Shown here in pieces: positions 19,799 to 25,632 of a DNA stretch of 25,632 bases (position 1 is its first letter; each line of letters opens with the position of its first letter). Below the pieces are notes generated by a model. The model saw only the letters and a list, made by a program, of their open reading frames with translations, ran no database searches and was not told the DNA's origin. This DNA comes from Polychytrium aggregatum (taxonomy: Eukaryota > Chytridiomycota > Chytridiomycetes > Polychytriales). The stretch is taken from assembly GCF_025602895.1 (NCBI RefSeq), contig NW_026516534.1, positions 1 to 25,632 of the forward strand, in the 5' to 3' direction. A program made the translations under genes and the position numbers.

Positions 19799-19803
19799 CC
19801 ATG
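19799..19803 (+). repeat. Target-site duplication, right copy (CCATG)
   Basis: Second copy of the 5-bp site duplicated when element B inserted. Gag of C2 continues from 19804 (GAC CTC AGC). Confidence 0.95.
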
Positions 19804-20010
19804 GACCTCAGCCAGGCCTCCGCTCGCAGGCTGACCGCCGAGGACAAGGCCGCCCTCCGTGCTGCCAACCGCTGCTTTTATTGCAAGCAGGAAGGGCACA
19901 TTGCCCTTCGCTGCCCCAATAAGACCTCCTCCCGCTTGGCTGTCATCGATGCTTCTTTGGCTGCTGTTGAGGTGAATAAACTTGACGACCAGGAAAACTT
20001 CTCTGCCTAG
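19804..20010 (+). pseudogene. gag: Gag of C2, 3' part (zinc knuckle end)
   Basis: The last 68 codons plus stop of the C-family gag, in the frame of 13300-14331 across the element B insertion. It holds the CCHC knuckle (CFYCKQEGHIALRC) and the gag-pol junction. An ATG inside the duplicated target site gives this piece a short open frame, but there is no reason to think it is expressed separately. Confidence 0.92.
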
Positions 20011-23000
20011 AAAAGGTCGGAGGAGCTTTCCTAGGCGTCAATCATGTCATAAATCTTCCTCCTGTAAATGTCTCCACGGTAAATCACTCTTCTGCCTTTT
20101 GCCATCTTGCCCCCGTCACCATTGCCACCGTTTCCACCGCTCTTGCTTCTTCGTCTTCGCCTCCCGAGCCTGACATCCAACGTCAGCCCTCCCTCGCTGT
20201 GACTCTGCTGTGCGGTCCAGAGTCCATACGGGCAACCGCCATGATCGATACCGGCGCGGTTACTTCGTTTATGGACACTGGATTCGCCGCAACCCACGCT
20301 CTCCCCACCTTTGCAACTTCTTTTGTCATCACTCTTGCCGATGGTTCTTCGATGGAGTCTAGTCTTGGAGTTTGTGTTTCTATGATCACAGGCATCAGCC
20401 ACTATGAACAAATCTCGTTCGCGCTGATTCCCTTGGCTTCATACCCGATCATCTTGGGTATGGATTGGATCAAGAAACACAAACCCTACTTTGACTGGCA
20501 CCATGACTCTATTTTCTTGCCTTGCACCTCTATCCACAGCTTGGCCTCCCCGTTCTCTCCCGAGCCACAGTCCTCTAGGTCCAGCCCTGCCGAGCCGCCT
20601 GCCGAGTCCCCTGCTGAGGTCCCCGCCGAGCCTGCCGTGTCCCTGCCCGAGTCCAAGATTGTTCCTGCCGAGTCCCCAGCCGAGCCCGAGATCCTCCCTG
20701 CCTTGCCTCCTGCCGTGCCCAAGCCCAGTCCTGCCTTGCCTCCTGCCGTCCCAAAGACCAAGACCAAGACCCAGTCCCTGCCCAGCGTCAGCCTGATCGG
20801 CAGCATCCCCTTCCAGCACGCCGTCCAGAAGGAAGGCCTGGAAGTGTTCCTCTTGGATGCTGCCCGAGTCCTGTCCCTCTGCTCCGTCGACGCTGGAGCC
20901 AAGCCCAAGGCCGAGCCCTCTGTCCCCTCCAAGTACTCGTCCTTTGCCAAGGTGTTTTCCAAGTCCGAGGCCGACAAGCTCCCCCAGCACCGCCCTTACG
21001 ACCACACGATCCCGTTGGTCGAAGGTGCGTCTCCGTCGTTTGGGCCCGTCTACAACCTCTCCAAGCCGGAGATGGACGCCCTCCACACCTACATCCAAAA
21101 GAACTTGTCCAAGGGTTTCATCCGCCGTTCCGAGTCCCCTGCCGGTGCCCCAGTCCTGTTCGTCAAGAAGAAGGATGGCTCCCTCCGTCTCTGCGTCGAC
21201 TACCGGGCCCTCAACAAGATCACCGTGCCGAACCGTTGTCCCTTGCCCCTGATTGCCGAGACGTTCGACAACCTCGGCAAGGCCAAGATCTTCACCAAGC
21301 TCGACATGCGAGGCGCATACAACCTCTTGCGCATCGCTGAAGGTGAAGAGTGGAAGACGGCCTTCCGCTGCCGCTACGGCCATTTCGAGTACAACGTCAT
21401 GCCGTTCGGCTTGACCAACGCTCCTGCCTCGTTCCAAGCCTTCGTCAACGATGTCCTCCGTGAATACCTTGACCAGTTCGTGGTCGTCTACCTGGACGAC
21501 ATCCTGATATACTCCTCCGATCCTGCCGAGCACGACGCTCATGTCAAGAAAGTCCTGACCAAGCTCCAAGACGCCGGACTCTCACTCAAGCTTGAAAAGT
21601 GTGAGTTCGACCAGTCCTCCGTCGCCTTCCTCGGGTTCATCATCTCGCCCGATGGAATCTCCATGGATCCCGACAAGGTCAAGGCCATCCAGGAGTGGGA
21701 GATCCCCCGATCTGCCCACGACATCCAAGTCTTCCTCGGCCTGGCGAACTTCTACCGTCGGTTCGTCAAGGACTACTCCAAGATCGCCACCCCGCTGACG
21801 GACCTCCTGAAAAAGGACATCAAGTTCTCCTGGTCTCCCTCGGCTCAAACGTCATTCCTGAAGCTTAAGGAATGCCTGAGCACCGGTCCTGTCCTCCGCC
21901 ACTTCGACCCCGAGCGTCAGTGCGTCATCGAAGCCGACGCATCTGACTATGCTCTTGGCGCTGTTCTCAGTCAGCGCGACGACGAAGGCCTCCTCCACCC
22001 CGTCGCCTTCTACTCCCGGAAGCTGCTCGATGCAGAAATGAATTATCAAATCTATGATAAGGAACTTCTCGCCATCGTCGCAGCCTTCAAGCAATGGAGA
22101 CACTACCTCGAGTTCTCCTCCCAAGCCACCGAGGTCGTCACCGACCACAAGAACCTCGAATACTTCCAGACCTCCCGCAACCTCAGCCGTCGCCAAGTCC
22201 GTTGGTCCGAGATCCTTGGCGATTACAACTTCGTCATCAGGTATCGACCCGGAACCCTCAACAATGCCGCCGACGCCCTCTCCCGCAAGGACAAGTTCCC
22301 TAAGGAGGGGGGTGACTCTCGTAGCTCCCCGAACACCCAGACCCTGCTGCCACCAAAACTCTTCGTTTCCGCCCTCCGAGCCGTTCCTGTTGCCCCCGAG
22401 TCCGAGGATATCGCCGCCCTCATCAAGTCAAACCTCAAGAAGGACTCTACCTTTGGTCCGATCCTGTCCCAAGTCCTCAAGAACCCTGCCTCCTGTCCCG
22501 GCTACTCCGTCGACAACGACCTTCTGCTCTTTGAAGGTCTCGTCTGCGTCCCCGATGTCCCCGAGCTCAAGCGCAAGATTCCTCGTCGAGTGCCACGACT
22601 CGCCGACTGCCGGCCACTTCGGCGTCGCCAAGACCTTCGAGCTCGTCTCCCGGACCTTCCACTGGCCGACCATGCGTCGTTACATCAAGGAGTATGTCTC
22701 CGGATGCGACACCTGCCAGCGGAACAAGCACTCCCGTCACAAGCCATACGGACTCCTTGCCTCGCTCCCTGTTCCCGATCGCCCTTGGTCTTCTGTTTCG
22801 GTCGACTTCATCACCCAGCTTCCCGAGTCCTCTGGACACACAGCCATCTGTGTGTTTGTCGACCGATTCACCAAGATGGCCCACTTCGTCCCGTCAAGCA
22901 ACGAGGCCAACGCCGAGGACACTGCTCGGATGTTTGTCGAGCATGTCTTCACCAAGCACGGTCTTCCAGACGATATCGTCTCAGACCGAGGATCTACCTT

Positions 23001-23889
23001 TGCCTCCAAGTTCTTTCAAGCCGTCCTGACCCGCCTCAAGATCAAGCACAAGATGTCGACTGCCTTCCATCCGCAGACCGACGGCCAGACCGAGCGGGTC
23101 AACGCCATCCTCGAGCAGTACCTCCGCTGCTTCATCAACTTCCAGCAAGACGACTGGGCCCAGCTCCTCCCTCACGCCGAATTCACCTACAACAACACCT
23201 CTCAAGCAACCCTCGGCTGCTCCCCCTTCTTTGCCTACACCGGCTACCACCCTCGTTTTTCCGTCGCCCTTCCCCGCACCACCAAGAATGCCTCCGTCGC
23301 CGACGATCAAGCCCGAGCCATTCACTCCCTCCACGATGAACTCAAGTTCAACATCGCCCTTGCCCAGGACTCCCAAGCCAAGTTCTACGACCCCGGCCAC
23401 TCCCCTTCCCCTCCGTTCAAGGTTGGAGACCGAGTCTGGCTCTCCGCCAAGAACATCAAGACCCAGCGACCCACGGCCAAGCTCGACCACACCAAGCTTG
23501 GGCCGTTCAAGATCGTCGCTCAAGTCGGTTCCCGCGCTTTCAAGTTGGACTTGCCCTCGTCCATGCGCATCCATCCGGTGTTCCACGTCTCCCTGCTCGA
23601 GCCTGCCGCCGACGACAAGATCCCAGGTCGAACGATCCCGCCCCCTCCACCCATCCAAGTCGACGGCCACGACGAATGGGAAGTCGAACAGATCCTGGAC
23701 TCCAGGCTGTTCCGAGGTAAGCTCCAGTATCTTGTGCACTGGCGTGGCTACACGGTGATGGATTGCACCTGGGAGCCCGCCAGCAATCTTGCACATTGTC
23801 CGGAGCCTGTCGCATGCCTACCACTCCTCTCATCCCTCGAAGCCTGGCCCTCTCGGAGCTCGGGCCTTGAGAGGGGGGTAGTGTCATGA
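19986..23889 (+). pseudogene. pol: Pol polyprotein of C2 (one internal frameshift, altered C-terminus)
   Basis: The frame is open from protease through RT and RNase H to the start of the integrase zinc finger. Key residues counted from 20199: protease Asp 17 (DTGA), RT YLDD at 431-434, RNase H Asp 580 (EADASDY). An extra T at 22579-22580, relative to C1, throws the integrase zinc finger and core out of frame. In the shifted frame the integrase is intact (Asp 22804, Asp 22984, Glu 23092, spacing D-X35-E), as is the chromodomain (about 23670-23789). A second extra T at 23815 changes the last residues and moves the stop to 23887-23889, inside LTR L3. C2 keeps the reading frame at the two places where C1 is broken. 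With gag also split by element B, this copy cannot be autonomous. Confidence 0.9.
19992..20036 (+). promoter_or_regulatory. Probable -1 frameshift signal of C2
   Basis: Same as in C1: G GAA AAC at 19992-19998, 6-nt spacer, and hairpin 20005-20036 with GCCTAG/CTAGGC and AAAG/CTTT stems around the gag TAG. It is now cut off from the start of gag by element B. Confidence 0.6.
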
Positions 23890-24463
23890 ACACCCTCTGC
23901 CCTTGCCCTCTTCCTTCCTTTACCCTTGCCCTTTCCTTTCTGTTTGCCTGCCTTAGTGCTTTCCCTTCCTTCTGTTTGTTTGTTTCCCGCGCTGTGCTGC
24001 CTTGTTGTCTTCCCGCCAGCACGCGCGCTGTCTGTGTTCCGTTCCCGCTTCCTTGCTGTTGGTCATGGGTTACGCCCACGACGCCGCCTCGACGCCGCCT
24101 GACGCCTTGGCGCCGCCATGCCGCCGCCACTGACGCCCGCTGACTCACGGATCCCGAGTCACGGCCGCCACCTGCTTCGCTCGCTGCTTCGCCCTCCCCG
24201 CCGCTGCTTCGCTCCTGCCCCCTCGCTCTGCAGCGTCGATCCTTGGCGCTCGCATAAATAGCCCTCCGACCAGCCTCTGTCCTTTGCCTTCGTCTTGCCA
24301 CTTTCGTATTTTTAGTATCCTAAGCCTTGGATCTAGAATAAAACTTTGGCTTTACACTTGACACTCTGTGTCCCAGTCCAGTCCCCGCTCCTCTCCCTAC
24401 GTTCGAGTCTTGTATTAGGACTCTTGCGCACTTCCCTGCTTGCCCCGTTGTCCAGTCTTGACA
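23882..24463 (+). repeat. Right LTR (L3) of the C tandem, 582 bp
   Basis: Begins TGTCATGAACACC after the polypurine tract (23869-23878) and ends CAGTCTTGACA. It has one extra base relative to L1 and L2 and about 6 differences from L2. TATA is at 24254-24260, the PBS-complementary GTCTTGCCA at 24292-24300 and AATAAA at 24337-24342. The right flank GGTAC does not match the left flank of the tandem, AAGTC. Confidence 0.93.
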
Positions 24464-24778
24464 GGTACCCTCTAATCGAGGATAAAAGGTCAAAGAAATC
24501 CAGGAGTGACTGTGCAGGGGAAGGGGTACCACCAGGGGTGACAGCGCAATGACAGGAGAGGATCAGGACAGTGCAAGACAGGACAGTTGTACCACCGAGA
24601 GGTCAACCACAGGACAAGGACAGGAGACTTGACAGGACCGGAAAGGACAGGACAGGGACTTGACAGTTCACGTGACCGTAGGGCCAGGGCAGGAGCCAGA
24701 CAGGGACTTGACAGGTAGCACAAGGAGAAGGGTTCGACCAAGCAGGTGGTCTCCGACAGTATTAGAGTCAGAACAATA
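24464..24778. other. Unassigned intervening DNA, rich in GACAGG-type short repeats
   Basis: About 315 bases between the C tandem and the LTR of element G. No convincing coding frame is seen on either strand. The plus strand is purine-rich with many irregular GACAGG/GGACA units, and ACTTGACAG occurs three times (near 24605, 24658, 24708). It may be part of yet another LTR or old target DNA; nothing allows a choice. Confidence 0.5.
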
Positions 24779-24878
24779 TGTGAGGGAGCGATGGGGAGTG
24801 TGTGTGTGCAAGGGAGAACACCTGACCAGGTGCTTGGTAGAAGAGGTTGTTAAGGAAGACTGTTTATTGTTCTGACTG
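24766..24878. repeat. 13-bp perfect inverted repeat, 87-base loop
   Basis: AGTCAGAACAATA at 24766-24778 is matched by its reverse complement at 24866-24878. The left arm ends right before the proposed outer edge of the element G LTR, and the right arm overlaps the minus-strand AATAAA signal (24868-24863). Confidence 0.6.
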
Positions 24879-25445
24879 GAGTGTGATACATACTGGCGGA
24901 CGCAGGCCTATTTATAGACCGGGGGCACCTCCGGGGGACGAGGTGGGCGGAAGCGGTCTCCGGCGGGCGACGGGGGCGGTGTAGCACCGAGGACCGAGAA
25001 GGGGGGTGCGAGGACAGGCGAGGTGCAAGCGAGAGAGGCTTGCCACAGCCCAGCGGCATGTGTTACCCGGTGGCGCCGTTGGGAGCCACTCAGAGGGCGA
25101 GGCAAAAGCACGCGGTCAGCCACGAGCATAAACAAAAGACGTGGAAGGAAACTACTGGTGCGCAGGAGGACGGAGGGATCGGAACGGTTCCGGCTTGGCG
25201 CCGGGTGAACGGAAGGGCGGCTAAACTACGGGTAAACACTGGATAAACTCCGGGAACGGATGGGACGGGGTGTGGGAAACCGGGAGGAGCAGGGAGGAGC
25301 GAGAGGGAGCGAGAGGAAGCGAGAAGGGACCTCGGAGTGCAAGAAAGGTCCTCGAGGGACCGGGGAGCGACCAAAATGGATGGGGATGGTGCGGAAAGTG
25401 AAGTTTGTGGTGCGGAGAAGGTCGCTGTGATGCCGGAGCATCACA
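24779..25445 (-). repeat. 3' LTR of element G (left edge provisional)
   Basis: On the minus strand the LTR starts right after the pol stop with TGTGATGC, TCCG, GCATCACA, an 8-bp inverted repeat at its edge. A TATA box (CTATAAATAG, 24917-24908) and AATAAA (24868-24863) follow in the right order. The outer edge is set at 24779 because the plus strand there reads TGTGAGGG, giving matched TGTGA...TCACA ends and 667 bp. There is no second copy in the window to confirm it. Confidence 0.6.
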
Positions 25446-25631
25446 TTATCCCCCCCTCAAAGTCGGGCCACCCCGCCGGGACCTAAGTCCTGGTTTGTCC
25501 GGGTATCGTCGATGGAACTCAGCAATCCGTTCTGGGGCGTGAAGATTGCTAGCGAGTTCCCAGCTGCGATCCGTGACTGGGTAGCCAACCCAGTCGATCA
25601 GGTAGAACAGCTTGCCCCGGACGAACTTTGA
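25446..25631 (-). CDS. pol: Pol C-terminus (chromodomain) of element G, partial
   Basis: The minus-strand frame enters from the right edge and ends with TAA at 25448-25446. The 61 residues include the second half of a chromodomain (FVRGKLFYLIDWVGYPV, then DRSWELASNL) and a tail ending in Leu-Arg-Gly-Gly. They align with the C-family end (FRGKLQYLVHWRGYTV, then CTWEPASNL, ending ALRGG), so G is a relative of C. As in C, the polypurine tract (25458-25449) is read as the last codons and the stop codon abuts the LTR. The rest of pol lies outside the window. Codons favour C or G at third positions, and the frame is undamaged in the visible part. Confidence 0.82.
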   Translation of the reverse strand, partial: SKFVRGKLFYLIDWVGYPVTDRSWELASNLHAPERIAEFHRRYPDKPGLRSRRGGPTLRGG

Positions 25632-25632
25632 G

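Larger units (their letters stand above)
6886..24463 (+). mobile_element. Element C tandem: LTR - C1 - LTR - C2 - LTR (C2 interrupted by element B)
   Basis: Two copies of one chromovirus lie head to tail and share the middle LTR (12647-13227). The C1 internal part is 5180 bp (7467-12646). The C2 internal part is 5182 bp once the element B insertion and one TSD copy are removed, and the 2-bp difference is fully explained by four single-base indels. The left flank is AAGTC and the right flank is GGTAC, so the outer ends do not form a target-site duplication. The array therefore probably arose by recombination or deletion between two separate insertions. Confidence 0.92.

Noticed and set aside
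20439..21569. Long minus-strand frame of 376 codons rich in Gly, Leu and Arg opposite the C2 pol
   Set aside because: Repetitive Gly/Leu composition mirrors the Pro/Ala-rich and C-ending codons of the sense strand. No domain is recognisable, and it is a shadow of pol. Similar antisense frames opposite gag and pol elsewhere were dropped for the same reason.
22580..23339. Arg/Pro/Leu-rich extension of the C2 pol frame after the integrase zinc finger
   Set aside because: It is out-of-frame reading after the extra T at 22579-22580. The true integrase is in the neighbouring frame.
24500..24720. GACAGG-type repeats as a CRISPR array or a regular satellite
   Set aside because: Units are short, irregular and lack spacers of constant length; they are better called low-complexity purine-rich DNA.

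Overview
The window is a nest of Ty3/Gypsy-type LTR retrotransposons, mostly chromoviruses whose integrase carries a C-terminal chromodomain. No host gene, tRNA, rRNA, CRISPR array or bacterial feature is supported. Chromodomain Gypsy elements, eukaryotic LTR promoter and poly(A) signals, and strongly C-ending codons in the young copies fit a GC-rich fungus, perhaps a basidiomycete; that is inference. Near-identical repeated copies show no C-to-T RIP-like damage.

Layout, left to right. (1) 1-4239, minus strand: element A, the 5' three quarters of a copy of element B, running off the left edge. (2) 4240 to about 5810, plus strand: element D, an older relic holding integrase, chromodomain, polypurine tract and 3' LTR, cut on its left by A. 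(3) About 5811-6885, minus strand: element E, an RT/RNase H fragment cut at its YIDD box by the next insertion. (4) 6886-24463, plus strand: two copies (C1, C2) of element C in direct tandem, arranged LTR-internal-LTR-internal-LTR with a shared middle LTR. The outer flanks do not match as a target-site duplication. (5) 14332-19798, plus strand: element B, complete, inserted in the gag gene of C2 and flanked by the 5-bp duplication CCATG. It has identical 309-bp LTRs and intact gag and pol. (6) 24464-24778: unassigned GACAGG-rich DNA. (7) 24779-25632, minus strand: the 3' LTR and pol C-terminus of element G, a relative of C.

In B and C, gag makes the capsid/nucleocapsid protein and pol makes protease, reverse transcriptase, RNase H, integrase and chromodomain. 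In both, pol lies in the -1 frame with no ATG near its beginning. Each gag end carries a shifty sequence ending in AAAC, a 6-7 nt spacer and a strong hairpin spanning the gag stop, which is the layout of a programmed -1 ribosomal frameshift. Element C also has a 9-nt match between its primer binding site and the likely 5' end of its own transcript, suggesting Tf1-like self-priming.

Inferred order of events: E and D are oldest. The C copies inserted and were brought into tandem. A and B are very recent insertions of one family, A into D and B into C2. Eight insertion-only indels in the first 900 bases of A look more like sequence error than decay.
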